DNA from: Amnibacterium flavum
Lineage (GTDB): Bacteria > Actinomycetota > Actinomycetes > Actinomycetales > Microbacteriaceae
Direction: 5' to 3'
Assembly (NCBI RefSeq): GCF_003097495.1
Contig: NZ_QEOP01000005.1
Span: 50,574 to 114,573, forward strand
DNA: 64,000 nt
Within the stretch, counting starts at the first letter, position 1, and each line of letters opens with the position of its first letter. Positions 1-9,991 of this stretch are shown in pieces. Made by a program: the position numbers and the translations under genes. Below the pieces are notes generated by a model, which searched no databases, was not told the origin of the DNA, and saw only the letters and a program-made list of their open reading frames with translations.

Positions 1-201
1 GAGGAGTGGTTCCGTCACCCGGTCGGAGGGCCGTTGGTTAATGCCCTGTTCGTGCGTCTTCATGGCTCCGCCTTCGAGAACACGGATGAAGCCCTTTATC
101 GGATGGCCTTGGGCATGCCGCTCAACTTGATCCTCGACCTGGGAGGCACGGAGGATGCCGAGACGGTAGTGGCGCGGCTGTTGCAGGAGGCGCACGGCTG
201 A
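1..201 (+). CDS. C-terminal end of a probable GH3 beta-glucosidase (partial)
   Basis: The frame is open from the first base and ends at TGA after 66 residues. The readable tail contains HPVGGPLVNALF and later MALGMPLNLILDLGG, which resembles the C-terminal extension of actinobacterial GH3 beta-glucosidases (HPVGGP followed by a short helix before the end). The catalytic domain lies outside the window, so the family call rests on the tail alone. It converges on ppsR on the opposite strand. Confidence 0.4.
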   Translation, partial: EEWFRHPVGGPLVNALFVRLHGSAFENTDEALYRMALGMPLNLILDLGGTEDAETVVARLLQEAHG

Positions 202-262
202 TGTTGCAGAGCGGTCACGGCCGCGCCGACAGAAGCTCGCTTCGTCAGGACCTGCGCGCTCG

Positions 263-1090
263 CTAAGACTGCGACAGAGCCTGCAGGATCTGAGTCGACA
301 TCTCTTCCACGGATCGAGTCGATGAGTCGATCGTCGGAATCCCGTGCGCTTGGTAGAGACGTTCGGCTCGGCGAAGTTCGCTCGCGCACTGGCGCAGCGA
401 GGAATACTCTGACTGCGCCATCCGCTGCTCCCGGACCGCAGCTAGACGCGCCGGTGTAGTGGTGAGACCGAAGCAACGAGCTCCGAGACCTTTGATTGGG
501 AGAGGAAGCTCCGAACGCTGAAGATCCTCCTCGAGAAGCGGGTAGTTTGCGACGAGTACACCATGCTGCAGCGCTAGGTACATGGCCGTCGGAGTCTTCC
601 CACAACGAGATGGAGCAAGCAGAACGACCTCCGCCTTGTCGAGCGCGCGCATGCTCTGGCCGTCATCGTGCTCCAGGGCGTACTCAACCGCGGCCATCCG
701 GGCGTTGTAGCGCTTAACGTCGCCCATTCCATGCAGTCGCGCAGCCTGGCGAACACCAGGCTGACCGAATATCCCTTCGAGGCGGTGAATGTGGACGTCA
801 AAGAAGTCGATCAACGGACAAGAGGTGCGTCGCAGTTCCTGCCTTACCTCCTCGACGGCCGTTGTGGAGAAGGCCACCACCTTTCCGTGTTCCGCCGCCG
901 CGTCGAGAAGGCTGACGACCCGACGCGCTTCGTCGACAGTGATGATGAAGGGGATGAGCCGGCGCTCGTAGATCAGATGTGGGAACTGAAGGAGCAGCGC
1001 ATTTCCCATCGTCTCAGCGGATATTCCTGTGCTGTCCGATAGGAAAAACACCTGCATGACCTCCGGCGCATCATCCATCGCCGGCAACAT
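263..1090 (-). CDS. ppsR: PEP synthase regulatory protein (bifunctional kinase/pyrophosphorylase, DUF299)
   Basis: This cytoplasmic enzyme phosphorylates and dephosphorylates a threonine next to the catalytic histidine of PEP synthase or pyruvate phosphate dikinase, switching it off and on. The 275 residues match the usual family length. Visible family motifs are LSDSTGISAETMG near residues 17-29, a P-loop-like APSRCGKTPT at about 159-168, DVKRYNARM at 124-132 and the C-terminal IDSSTRSVEE. It lies 45 bp downstream of ppsA on the same strand, so enzyme and regulator are probably cotranscribed. Two ATG starts (residues 1 and 5) are possible and neither has a clear ribosome binding site. Confidence 0.93.
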   Translation of the reverse strand: MLPAMDDAPEVMQVFFLSDSTGISAETMGNALLLQFPHLIYERRLIPFIITVDEARRVVSLLDAAAEHGKVVAFSTTAVEEVRQELRRTSCPLIDFFDVHIHRLEGIFGQPGVRQAARLHGMGDVKRYNARMAAVEYALEHDDGQSMRALDKAEVVLLAPSRCGKTPTAMYLALQHGVLVANYPLLEEDLQRSELPLPIKGLGARCFGLTTTPARLAAVREQRMAQSEYSSLRQCASELRRAERLYQAHGIPTIDSSTRSVEEMSTQILQALSQS

Positions 1091-1135
1091 TCGTCAGATG
1101 CTTGGCATAGCCACGGCGAAGACAGCGGTCGTCCG

Positions 1136-3526
1136 TCATGCGGTGACGACCTCGCCGTCTGGGTTCGCAGACAACGCGAGTCGCTGCCAGGTGTCGACCA
1201 CGGTGTCGGGATTGAGCGAGATCGAATCGATTCCCTGGTCGACCAGCCAATCGGCGAAATCCGGGAAGTCGCTTGGCCCCTGACCGCAGATGCCCACATA
1301 CTTGCCCCGCGCTTTGGCGGCTCGGATGGCCATGGCGAGCAGATCCTTGACTGCCGGGTCTCGTTCGTCGAAGGACTGCGCGACCAGCGCCGAGTCTCGG
1401 TCAAGGCCCAGCGTGAGCTGCGTCATGTCGTTGGATCCGATGGAGAATCCGTCGAAATGGTCGAGGAAATCGTCCGCCCGGATCGCGTTGGCAGGCAGCT
1501 CGCACATCATGATGACCTCGAGTCCTCCCTCACCTCGCCGGATACCGTTCTTCGCCAGCAGAGCGATGACGCCTTCGGCTTCTGCGACAGTGCGCACGAA
1601 GGGGATCATGATCTTGACGTTGGTGAGACCCATGGACTCCCGCACATAGCGCACTGCGGCACACTCGAGCGCGAAGCATTCGGCGAAGGAGGGCGTTAGG
1701 TAGCGGGATGCGCCCCTCCAGCCGATCATGGGGTTCTCTTCATGAGGCTCGTATTTTTCACCACCGATGAGGTTGGCGTACTCGTTCGATTTGAAGTCAG
1801 ACAGCCGCACGATGACGGGCGCCGGCGCAAAGGCCGCCGCAATCATCGATATCCCTTCCGCGACGCGGTCGACGAAGAATTGTCGAGGATTCGCGTAGGC
1901 GCTCGTGAGCCGAGCGATCTGCGACTTCAGCGGCTCGTCGAGACAGTCGAACTCGAGGAGTGCTTTGGGGTGGATGCCGATCTGCCGGTTGATGATGAAC
2001 TCCAGGCGCGCGAGGCCGACACCCGCATTCGGAAGCTGAGAGAAGGAGAAGGCCTGCTCTGGAGTGCCGACGTTCATCATGATCTTGACAGGAAGGTCCG
2101 GCATGTCGCCGGTATCGGTCTGCTCGACGATGTAGGGAAGCTCACCGTCGTAGATGAATCCGGTGTCTCCCTCGGCGCAGGACACGGTTACAGGCTGTCC
2201 GGACGCCAGGACTGACGTTGCCGATCCCGTGCCGACCACAGCAGGGATTCCCAGTTCCCGGGCGATGATGGCGGCGTGGCAGGTGCGTCCGCCACGGTTG
2301 GTCACGATCGCCGAGGCGCGCTTCATGATCGGTTCCCAATCGGGATCAGTCATATCAGCTACCAGCACCTCGCCCGCAACGAACTCGGCCATCTGGTCCA
2401 CCGAGTCCAAGACGCGCACTGCACCGGCCCCGATCTTCTGGCCGATGGCCCGGCCCTCCGCGACGATCGTCCCCGCTGAATCGAGTCGGTAGCGGGTGAC
2501 CGTGTTCCGGGCTCGGCGCGACTGAACCGTCTCCGGTCTCGCCTGCAGGATGTACAGCAGGTGGTCGACGCCGTCCTTGCCCCACTCGATGTCCATGGGG
2601 CGTCCGTAATGGTCTTCGATCGCGACGGCGTACCGTGCCAGCTGTGCCACCTCGACATCCGTCAGGGAGAGTTGACCGGCGAGTTCGGGATCGACTTGGA
2701 CGACCGAGGTTGTCTTGCCGACGCTGGAGTCGGAGCTGAAGACCATCTTTACCGCCTTGGACCCGACGGATCGTTTCAAGATCGATGCTTTGCCTGCGCG
2801 CAGCGACGGCTTGTAGACGTAGAACTCGTCCGGGTTGACCGCGCCCTGCACCACCATCTCCCCCAGACCATAGGAGGACGTGATGAAGACCGCGTCCTCG
2901 AATCCGGATTCAGTGTCGACCGTGAACATGACGCCAGACGAGGCGAGGTCGGACCGCACCATCAACTGAACACCGGCGGAGAGGGCGATGGCCATCGTGT
3001 CGTAGCCGGAATGCACGCGGTAGGCGATCGCCCGATCGTTGTAGAGGGATGCAAAGACCTCCTGCGTTGCACGAAGGACCGCGTCCGCTCCTCGGATGTT
3101 CAGAAACGTTTCCTGCTGTCCGGCGAATGACGCGTCCGGCAGGTCCTCGGCGGTAGCGGATGACCGAACAGCGAAGGACCTGTCGCCTGCAGCCATGAGG
3201 GTGGCACAGGCCGAGCGGATGTCAGCCTCAAGATCAGCCGGGAAGGGCTGAACTCGGATGGCCTCTCGGATCTGAGACCCTGTGGACGCCAACTGCTCGA
3301 GGTTTTCGACGTCGAGCGCGTCGAGCAGCTCCTCGATCCTTTGATCGAGCCCCGAGGACGCGAGGAAGCGGCGGTAGGCGTCCGCAGTTGTGGCGAATCC
3401 ACTAGGAACCCGCACGCCCGCTTTGTCCAGATGTCGGATCATCTCGCCGAGAGATGCGTTCTTTCCGCCTACTCGATCGACATCTTCCATCCCGATCTCT
3501 GTGAACCACACGACGTTGTCTGGCAC
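1136..3526 (-). CDS. ppsA: Phosphoenolpyruvate synthase
   Basis: Converts pyruvate, ATP and water to PEP, AMP and phosphate, the first step of gluconeogenesis from pyruvate or lactate. The 796 residues compare with about 792 for the E. coli enzyme. The order is an N-terminal ATP-grasp domain ([10 protein letters not shown] at 20-29, [10 protein letters not shown] at 121-130), the phosphohistidine swivel domain with [14 protein letters not shown] and catalytic His near 417, and a C-terminal PEP/pyruvate TIM barrel with [10 protein letters not shown] and GICGQ. The threonine before the swivel His is the expected target of the adjacent regulator ppsR. The ATG start at 3526 gives the canonical N-terminus beginning with a [12 protein letters not shown] sequence. 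Confidence 0.96.
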   Translation of the reverse strand: MPDNVVWFTEIGMEDVDRVGGKNASLGEMIRHLDKAGVRVPSGFATTADAYRRFLASSGLDQRIEELLDALDVENLEQLASTGSQIREAIRVQPFPADLEADIRSACATLMAAGDRSFAVRSSATAEDLPDASFAGQQETFLNIRGADAVLRATQEVFASLYNDRAIAYRVHSGYDTMAIALSAGVQLMVRSDLASSGVMFTVDTESGFEDAVFITSSYGLGEMVVQGAVNPDEFYVYKPSLRAGKASILKRSVGSKAVKMVFSSDSSVGKTTSVVQVDPELAGQLSLTDVEVAQLARYAVAIEDHYGRPMDIEWGKDGVDHLLYILQARPETVQSRRARNTVTRYRLDSAGTIVAEGRAIGQKIGAGAVRVLDSVDQMAEFVAGEVLVADMTDPDWEPIMKRASAIVTNRGGRTCHAAIIARELGIPAVVGTGSATSVLASGQPVTVSCAEGDTGFIYDGELPYIVEQTDTGDMPDLPVKIMMNVGTPEQAFSFSQLPNAGVGLARLEFIINRQIGIHPKALLEFDCLDEPLKSQIARLTSAYANPRQFFVDRVAEGISMIAAAFAPAPVIVRLSDFKSNEYANLIGGEKYEPHEENPMIGWRGASRYLTPSFAECFALECAAVRYVRESMGLTNVKIMIPFVRTVAEAEGVIALLAKNGIRRGEGGLEVIMMCELPANAIRADDFLDHFDGFSIGSNDMTQLTLGLDRDSALVAQSFDERDPAVKDLLAMAIRAAKARGKYVGICGQGPSDFPDFADWLVDQGIDSISLNPDTVVDTWQRLALSANPDGEVVTA

Positions 3527-3653
3527 TTCGCTCCCGCCACTGGTCTTGAGACACCTGGCACGTAAGTGCTTGTTCCCGCATCACCGGCCTTGGTCATGCA
3601 ATTTCAGATGATAGGACATAATTCCTAATATCGAAACAGATACGAGGCGGAGG

Positions 3654-5087
3654 TCACGCACTTCGTCGAGGTAGTGAGGGGTGTTCCGTCACTTTCGGCT
3701 CGGGGATGAACAGCGCTAGGACGAGGCACAAGATGGCGGCGATGAGTCCGAGCGTTAGCGCCCCCAGGAATCCTTGCTCGCTCGGACCAACGACACCGTT
3801 GACCGTGGTGATGGACTGAGCCAGCAATGCCCCCACCACAGCGGCTGCCGCACTCGTCCCTAAGGAGCGCATCAACGCATTGAGTCCGTTCGCAGCGCCG
3901 GTCTCCTCCGCGGGAACTGCTCGCATGATGAGAGTCGGCATCGCCGCATAACCCAGACCCACCCCGATTCCGAGGATGAAGTTGACGACGAGGATCTGCC
4001 ACATCGACGCATGGAAGAGCAGCCCGACTACATAGCTGATGGCTATAACTCCCGCACCTGCGATCAGCAGCGGCTTCGGTCCGCGCAGACGCTGTATCCG
4101 GCCGGCGACTGGGGACATCAACATCATCGCAATGCCGGAGGGGGCCAATACAAGGGCAGCGACGAACAACGACAGTCCCAGGCCGATTCCCGTGGCGACC
4201 GGCAGCTCGAGGAGCTGAGGGAATACGACGCTCGACGCGAACAACGCGAAGCCCATGGCTATGGACGCCAGATTGGTGAGGAGCACGGGACCGCGACTGC
4301 TCACCCGCAGATCGACAAGAGGTTCCCGGACCCGCAGCTCATAGGCGCCCCAGGCGAAGAGCACGACCAGACCGCCCAGGAGCAGGCCGATGATCCGCGG
4401 GTCTCCCCATCCCCATGAGCCACCGCGGGTGATCGCCACGAGCAGCGACACGAGCCCGAGGGAGAGCCCGATAATCCCGATGACATCCAGCCGTCCCTGC
4501 GTCCGAAGGACACTCACGGGCACGACCAGGGCACAGAGGATGAAGTTGAGCAGTGCGATCCCAGCTGCAACCCAGAAGAGGACATGCCAGTCAAACGCCT
4601 CGGTGACGGCAGCACTAATGGGTAGCCCGAGAGCGCCCCCGACACCGAGCGTGGCGCTTATCAAAGCGATGGCCGAGCCGAGCCGCTTCGAGGGAAGGAC
4701 GTCTCGAAGAATGGAGATGCCCAGCGGAATAACCCCGGCCGAGGCACCCTGCAGGATGCGCGCCACGAGCATCGGGACAAGCGCCACGGAAAGAGCCGCG
4801 ATGATCGCCCCCAACGCTTGGATCAGCAGCAGCGCCATGACGACGCGACGCTTGCCGTACATGTCACCGAGGCGCCCGGCTATCGGCGTGCAGATGGCGG
4901 CGGAGATGAGCGTTGCGGTGATCACCCACGGCGTGTCCTCACTGGAAGCACTGAGCAGCCGAGGCAGTTCGGATTGGATCGGGATGAGGATCGTCTGCAT
5001 GAACGACGCGCCCATCCCGGCGAACGCCAGCACGGCGATGATCGCGGTGAATGCAGGCGGGCGAGTAAGCGACCGGCGAGTGCGCAT
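3654..5087 (-). CDS. MFS multidrug-type transporter (DHA2-like, about 14 TM)
   Basis: A polytopic membrane protein of 477 residues with many hydrophobic segments across its whole length and the MFS signature GRLGDMYGKRRV between the second and third helices, as in 14-helix DHA2 drug/proton antiporters. An upstream TTG at 5126 would add 13 residues, but the ATG at 5087 is preceded by a GAAAGAG-like ribosome binding site and leaves room for a promoter and operator. It is divergent from a TetR gene, the usual arrangement for an inducible exporter. The exported compound cannot be inferred. Confidence 0.85.
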   Translation of the reverse strand: MRTRRSLTRPPAFTAIIAVLAFAGMGASFMQTILIPIQSELPRLLSASSEDTPWVITATLISAAICTPIAGRLGDMYGKRRVVMALLLIQALGAIIAALSVALVPMLVARILQGASAGVIPLGISILRDVLPSKRLGSAIALISATLGVGGALGLPISAAVTEAFDWHVLFWVAAGIALLNFILCALVVPVSVLRTQGRLDVIGIIGLSLGLVSLLVAITRGGSWGWGDPRIIGLLLGGLVVLFAWGAYELRVREPLVDLRVSSRGPVLLTNLASIAMGFALFASSVVFPQLLELPVATGIGLGLSLFVAALVLAPSGIAMMLMSPVAGRIQRLRGPKPLLIAGAGVIAISYVVGLLFHASMWQILVVNFILGIGVGLGYAAMPTLIMRAVPAEETGAANGLNALMRSLGTSAAAAVVGALLAQSITTVNGVVGPSEQGFLGALTLGLIAAILCLVLALFIPEPKVTEHPSLPRRSA

Positions 5088-5120
5088 TTCTATCGCTCTT
5101 TCAGAGATTGGGAGCCTTTG

Positions 5121-5134
5121 TCTCAATAGTGAGA
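5121..5134. promoter_or_regulatory. Palindromic candidate operator between MFS gene and TetR gene
   Basis: TCTCAATAGTGAGA has 5-bp perfect arms (TCTCA/TGAGA) and lies between the divergent transporter and TetR genes, where a TetR repressor would bind. Function is inferred from position and symmetry. Confidence 0.45.
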
Positions 5135-5160
5135 GTTAGTATCAGCTCTAGACTACGAGG

Positions 5161-5754
5161 GTGGCGGTCGACATCAGACACCGCAGCCGCGAGCGTCTTC
5201 GCGGCGAGCTGGCGGAAGCGGCCGCCGATTTCTGTGCGGGTCACGGGTTCGAATCGGTGACCGCAGAGGAAATAGCTGCCCAGCTGGGGATCTCGAAAGC
5301 GACCTTCTTTCGCTACTTTTCCTCCAAGGAGGATGCGATCATCGTCGGCGCCTTGGCGGCCCGGCCGTCGCTGCCGGACGCATTGCGAGGGCTTTCGCTC
5401 GAACCCGGGACATCGGCTTGGGTCGCCACTCGTCGGGCGATGGATTCGACAGTGCATTGGGCGCGCTCGCATTCGACACAACTCCGTTCGCGAATGGCAT
5501 TGATCACCACCACGCACTCCCTGCGCGCCCGTTTGGCGTCCGACAGGCTGATGGATCGCACCGAACTGACCGCCGCATTGGCCGAGCGAATGACAGAGGA
5601 GCGGGACGCGCTCGCGGTGGCCTCGGCAGCCATAGCCGCAATCGACCTCGGCTGGCGACAGTGGGCGGCGGACGTCGAGGCAGACCTGGGTACCGAGCTC
5701 GATGTCTCCTTCGAACTCTTCACCCGCCTAGGAGAGATCACAACGCGGAGCTGA
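5161..5754 (+). CDS. TetR family transcriptional regulator
   Basis: A 197-residue regulator with an N-terminal TetR helix-turn-helix (GFESVTAEEIAAQLGISKAT then FFRYFSSKEDAI, residues about 25-60) and a C-terminal helical ligand domain. The start is GTG at 5161. It is divergent from the MFS exporter and probably represses it and itself through the palindrome in the short shared promoter region. Its stop is close to the convergent IclR gene. Confidence 0.9.
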   Translation: MAVDIRHRSRERLRGELAEAAADFCAGHGFESVTAEEIAAQLGISKATFFRYFSSKEDAIIVGALAARPSLPDALRGLSLEPGTSAWVATRRAMDSTVHWARSHSTQLRSRMALITTTHSLRARLASDRLMDRTELTAALAERMTEERDALAVASAAIAAIDLGWRQWAADVEADLGTELDVSFELFTRLGEITTRS

Positions 5755-5779
5755 CGTCAGGCCTGCGGCGTGAGGAACA

Positions 5780-6556
5780 TCATGCCTCCCGAAGGCTGTC
5801 CGCCGCGCGTGTGAGGGCGGCTATGACGTCCTGCTCCGTCTCAGAGAAGCGTTGACTCGGAGACGAAACCGTGAAGCAGGCGACGGCGCGACCGCCACGC
5901 CAGATTGGCACGCTCGCACATTGGACGCCTGCTTGGAATTCCTCGCGATCGAACGCCAGCCCCGTCGTCCTTACCTCGTCGAGTTGCTTGAGGAACGCAG
6001 CATGCGAGGTGATCGTCTGGGGTGTGAGCCGCTTCATCGACATCTGGTCGACAGCTGAACGGCGGACCTCCTCAGAAGAGAACGCCAGCAGGACTTTCGC
6101 GCTCGCACGAGCATGCATGTCGTTCGTATAGCCGACGTCGAGGCCGACCACCCGAACGGCGTGCGCGCCCTCTTCAGTAGCCAACACCTGCACTCCACCG
6201 TTGCGAAGGACTCCGAGGTAGGCGGTCTCCCCCGTGTCGCGCACCAACCGCCGTAAGGCGTGACGATATGACTCGGGCACCGAGTCGAGACGCTGGTATG
6301 CATCGGCGATGATCCCGGCATTGGGTCCGAGTTGAAAGTTGCGATCCGCACTCTTGAGCAGCATTCCTTCGGCCCACAGGGTGGTCAGAAGATGGTGTGT
6401 AGTGGGAAGCGAGAGCTCGAGCTGCTCAGAGAGGAGGCGCGCTGTGATCCCATTAGGGCTCTCAGCCACGGCGAGCAGGAGGGCGACTGCACGACTGACC
6501 GACTGGATTCGCGTCTGACTCGTCGGCTCAACGGGTCCGGTGACGATGTCGCTCAC
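5780..6556 (-). CDS. IclR family transcriptional regulator
   Basis: A 258-residue protein with a winged-helix N-terminal domain (IQSVSRAVALLLAVAESPNG, then LSEQLELSLPTTHHLLTTL) and the GAF-like IclR effector domain containing ETAYLGVLRNGG and the C-terminal pattern VACFTVSSPSQRF. IclR proteins usually control carbon catabolic genes. No obvious target sits beside it: the neighbours are a convergent TetR gene and a decayed small gene, so it may act elsewhere or have lost its partner. Confidence 0.9.
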   Translation of the reverse strand: MSDIVTGPVEPTSQTRIQSVSRAVALLLAVAESPNGITARLLSEQLELSLPTTHHLLTTLWAEGMLLKSADRNFQLGPNAGIIADAYQRLDSVPESYRHALRRLVRDTGETAYLGVLRNGGVQVLATEEGAHAVRVVGLDVGYTNDMHARASAKVLLAFSSEEVRRSAVDQMSMKRLTPQTITSHAAFLKQLDEVRTTGLAFDREEFQAGVQCASVPIWRGGRAVACFTVSSPSQRFSETEQDVIAALTRAADSLREA

Positions 6557-6710
6557 GATCCCAATCTAACCCTCCATCATCTGAAATCAAGTCGGGGAGG
6601 GCTGGGCGGGAACAGCGTTGACAACGATGCCAGCAGACCCACCGAGGCCACGGGCGCGGAATCCGGCTCCCGTCGAGAGTCGCCGCAAAGCCGGCTGTCG
6701 GTTGAGGGCT

Positions 6711-7008
6711 CTACTTGCCCAACGGGCTCACGATCGGGTACAGGTCGTCGATGCGACCGGTGAGATCACGGACGAGAACGTCAACGTCGAGTTCGCCAGT
6801 CACATCAGTTGGTTCGGACAAGAGCTGACTGGCCGGGCCCGATCAGCATGTCGACCGGCTCCTCAGGTAGTCCTTCCGCGGTCACGGCGGGCACGGACAC
6901 TACGTCAGAGCGCTGAACGAGGGCGAGTTCTATTGCGTAATCCAGTACCGCCTGCGCGGCGCGCTCGTCGGTTATGGCGCCGCGCCCGCTATAGGTAAGC
7001 AACTTCAT
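6711..7008 (-). pseudogene. Small conserved-type gene broken by one frameshift
   Basis: The reading frame starts at the ATG ending at 7008 with MKLLTYSGRGAITDERAA and runs to VDMLIGP, then leaves frame in a GGGCCCGGCC tract near 6836-6842. Dropping one C restores IGPASQLLSEPTD and continues through VDVLVRDLTGRIDDLYPIV to a stop at 6711, giving about 98 residues. Both halves look like genuine protein and join smoothly, so this is one gene with a one-base indel, either a real mutation or a base-calling error. The family is not recognised. Confidence 0.6.
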
Positions 7009-7424
7009 ACACATCACTGTGCATCGACGGAGCCTGATATCCCACCCGCTTGACCCCGGCCCCGTCCCGGGTTACCGACGATGAGGGACACATCATCGGC
7101 AATTGTCGACGCCGGATTGGCGCCCCTCGAGAGAAGCGTACTGACCACCCCTCTCGAGACCCCCAGGTGAGGAGGTGGTTCTATGCCTGGGGCGCGGAGG
7201 TGACGCAACAGGCTGCGATTGGTGCAACTCTGGGTATCGGCGGTGCAGCGGGTGCTTGATGCCGTCGAGCGTTACGCCTCGGACGGTGGCCGAACACTCT
7301 TGCTCAAGTAGAAGACCGGCCGGGCCGTCTACCGTTCTGATTCCATCCAGCGTAGGACCGATCGAGCCCGGGGGGGGTCGAGCTGACCCCCGTCCTGCCT
7401 TCACTTGGCTTGCAGAAGAGCCTT
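7009..7424. other. Gene-free stretch
   Basis: No reading frame here looks like a protein. The only clear structure is the GGGGGTC/GACCCCC stem near its right end. Confidence 0.6.
7373..7391 (-). terminator. Stem-loop downstream of the GH2 gene
   Basis: GGGGGTC - GAGCT - GACCCCC forms a perfect 7-bp stem about 35 bp past the stop of the beta-mannosidase gene, the last gene of its operon. No T-run follows, so termination is suggested by position and stem strength only. Confidence 0.35.
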
Positions 7425-9881
7425 CTAGGTGCCATCGCGCTTGGAGAGCAGATCGTTTGCTGTTCGGAGCACGGTGGGGGCGGAGAAGTCCGCCCCATCC
7501 GCATCAAGAGCACCGACGACGCGGATGGTCGTCGACTCCCCCGGGAGCAGTGTAAAAAGGGCATCTGATGCGACCGCGTCGGGGTGCACGCGGTCAACAA
7601 GCAATGCGACGTCGCGGGCGAGCGAATGTGCTCGGACGATGACATCCCACCCGCCTTCGCGGAAACGGGCGATCGCCGTACAGGGGTTTGACGTCAGTTC
7701 GGAGTCGCGATAGTCAGAGAAGAACCACAGGGCGGTCGCGTCGCCCAGTCGCGCAATTACAAGCTCGTTTGACGGCCTCCCAGGCGTAGCGAGGGCTTTA
7801 TTGATGGCTACGTCCATCGCTGTGTCCGGTGCCACCCGAAGGGTCTGTACCTGCTGATCGATCAGAAGTCCGGCGTAATCGCGGCGCTCGATCGTCAGCT
7901 CTGCGATCCACTTCTCCTGGCTGTCGTTGATGATCGCGACTCGCAGGGCGCCGCTTTCGTCGGGCTGGATAGTGAGCAGCCTGTCCGAGTAGGCGTGTCG
8001 CAGAGCGTAGAGCAGCGGCTTGGGTCGCTCGTACCCATCAATCGCCGCCCATGAGGTGACGGGCCAGCAGTCGTTGAGCTGCCACACGATCGTGCCGGTG
8101 CAGTGCGGCGTCAACGATCGGTACCACTCGATGGCAGCGCGAACCGCGATCGCCTGGTTGAGCGACATCGCCCAGTGCCACAATCCCATCTCGTTCGGAA
8201 GGGGGAAGTGGGCCGTCAGCCCGTCGGTGAGCTTGTCGTTGCCCTTGATCGCCTTCTGGTGAACGAGCATTCCCGGGGACTCGGGAGTCAGTGGCGAATC
8301 GGAGACCGACTGCATCAGCGTGCTCCAGGCGGGCGGGCCCTGCCAGCCGAATTCGGAGACGAATCGGGGACGGTAGTCGCGGTAGTGCGGCCAGTCTTTC
8401 TCATTCCAGATGTCCCAGATGTGCGCAGTCCCCTGGCTCGGATCGTTCTGGCGCGCACTGCGGTCCGGAGTGAACGGGCTGCCCGGGGTGTACGCGACGT
8501 GGGGTGCGAGCTCGGCGACGAGGGAGGGGAAGAGCTCGTAGTAATACGCCGCACCCCAGGTGCGGCCGTCGAGGCGCTTCTCCCAGTCCCACTCCTGGAA
8601 GCCCCAGATGTTCTCGTTGTTTCCGTTCAGGAGGACCAGCGAAGGATGAGCACTCAGGCGGACGATCGCCTCGTGCGCTTCAGCACCGAATTCCGACCAA
8701 AGGGGTTCGTCTTCGGCGTAGGCGGCGCACGCCAGTAGGAAGTCCTGCCACACGAGAAGGCCCCGCTCGTCGCACTCCGCGTAGAAGTCCTCCGACTCGT
8801 AGATGCCACCGCCCCACACGCGGATGAGGTTGACGTTCGCGAACTCGGCCTGCGCGAGGCGACGCGAGTACCGAGCTCGATCGACCCGGTGCAGGAACGC
8901 GTCGTCCGCGATCCAGTTCGCACCCCGTACATGGATTGTTTGCCCGTTGACGACGATCTTGAATCCGACACCGGTGGCGTCGGGCTGGGTGCGCGCCTCG
9001 ACGGACCGGAAGCCGACTCGATAGTTGCGGTCGTCGACCACTTCATCACCCGACCGCAGCGTGACCACGACATGGTGGAGCGCGGGTTCACCGTAACCTC
9101 GGGGCCACCAGAGGGCGGCATTAGGTACATCCTCATAAATCTCAGCGACGCCCGCACGTACGGGCGCGGTCAAGACGTGCCCCGCGACACTGACCGCGAG
9201 TTCGAGCGGTTCATCGAATCCCGTCACATCGATTGTGCCGGTGACCCGCAATCGCGGTACACCATCGACGACGTCTCCGCCGATTCGGAGTTCTGCCAGG
9301 CGCGCCTGGCTCCAGGTCTCGAGGGCGACCGGTTTCCACAGTGCTGAGGTGCAGGTGTCGATCCCCCAGTCCCAGCCGAAGCTGGAGGCCATCTTGCGGA
9401 TCGAGTTGTACGGGTGGTGATTGGCGTGTGGTCGATAGCCGAGTGCCATGCTTGCGGCATCTGCAGCTTTGATCGGTGACGAGATCGCGACCTGCAACTG
9501 GTTGTCGCCCGATGCCAGCCGCCCGGTCACGTCGATGCGGTGAGTCCGATGCATGTTCCGGGTGACGGCGATGTCGTCACCTCCAAGGCTGATGCGGGCG
9601 ATCGTGTCGATTCCCTCGAACACGAGCTCCTGGCGTTCGCTGCCGTCGGGCGCCCAGGTCACCGTCGTCCGGTAGGTCCAATCCGTTAGACCGATCCATG
9701 ACTGGGTTTTCTCGTTCTCATCGAGATACGGGTCAGGGATGAGCTCGGCGCGCATGAGATCCGTGTGCACGGATCCCGGGACGCTGGCCGCGATCGGACC
9801 CGCTGAGCGCACGTCCGGCGGCACTGCGGTGCCACTGCCTTCCACCGTCCAGTCGGAGATAACGGTGCGGTCGACAATCAT
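7425..9881 (-). CDS. GH2 beta-mannosidase
   Basis: A cytoplasmic 818-residue glycosidase expected to remove terminal beta-mannose from mannan or glycoprotein-type oligosaccharides. It has the GH2 order: N-terminal jelly roll (SVPGSVHTDLMR, then PYLDENE, residues 34-56), immunoglobulin-like domain, and a TIM barrel with RVWGGGIYE at 354-362. The general acid/base is Glu 423 in NGNNENIWG and the nucleophile Glu 510 in RFVSEFGWQ. There is no signal peptide. The start ATG is preceded by AAGAGGAAG. It is the distal gene of the lacI-GH127-ABC operon, so it likely acts on imported oligosaccharides. Confidence 0.92.
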   Translation of the reverse strand: MIVDRTVISDWTVEGSGTAVPPDVRSAGPIAASVPGSVHTDLMRAELIPDPYLDENEKTQSWIGLTDWTYRTTVTWAPDGSERQELVFEGIDTIARISLGGDDIAVTRNMHRTHRIDVTGRLASGDNQLQVAISSPIKAADAASMALGYRPHANHHPYNSIRKMASSFGWDWGIDTCTSALWKPVALETWSQARLAELRIGGDVVDGVPRLRVTGTIDVTGFDEPLELAVSVAGHVLTAPVRAGVAEIYEDVPNAALWWPRGYGEPALHHVVVTLRSGDEVVDDRNYRVGFRSVEARTQPDATGVGFKIVVNGQTIHVRGANWIADDAFLHRVDRARYSRRLAQAEFANVNLIRVWGGGIYESEDFYAECDERGLLVWQDFLLACAAYAEDEPLWSEFGAEAHEAIVRLSAHPSLVLLNGNNENIWGFQEWDWEKRLDGRTWGAAYYYELFPSLVAELAPHVAYTPGSPFTPDRSARQNDPSQGTAHIWDIWNEKDWPHYRDYRPRFVSEFGWQGPPAWSTLMQSVSDSPLTPESPGMLVHQKAIKGNDKLTDGLTAHFPLPNEMGLWHWAMSLNQAIAVRAAIEWYRSLTPHCTGTIVWQLNDCWPVTSWAAIDGYERPKPLLYALRHAYSDRLLTIQPDESGALRVAIINDSQEKWIAELTIERRDYAGLLIDQQVQTLRVAPDTAMDVAINKALATPGRPSNELVIARLGDATALWFFSDYRDSELTSNPCTAIARFREGGWDVIVRAHSLARDVALLVDRVHPDAVASDALFTLLPGESTTIRVVGALDADGADFSAPTVLRTANDLLSKRDGT

Positions 9882-9991
9882 GCGGTCAGCTTCCTCTTAC
9901 AGGGCGAGAAGGGTGGGACTCCGAAGAGATTGTGCTCGCTCGCGGCCACCTCGGTTCACGAGATCGCTCGACAAATGCGGCGGGAGGGCGG

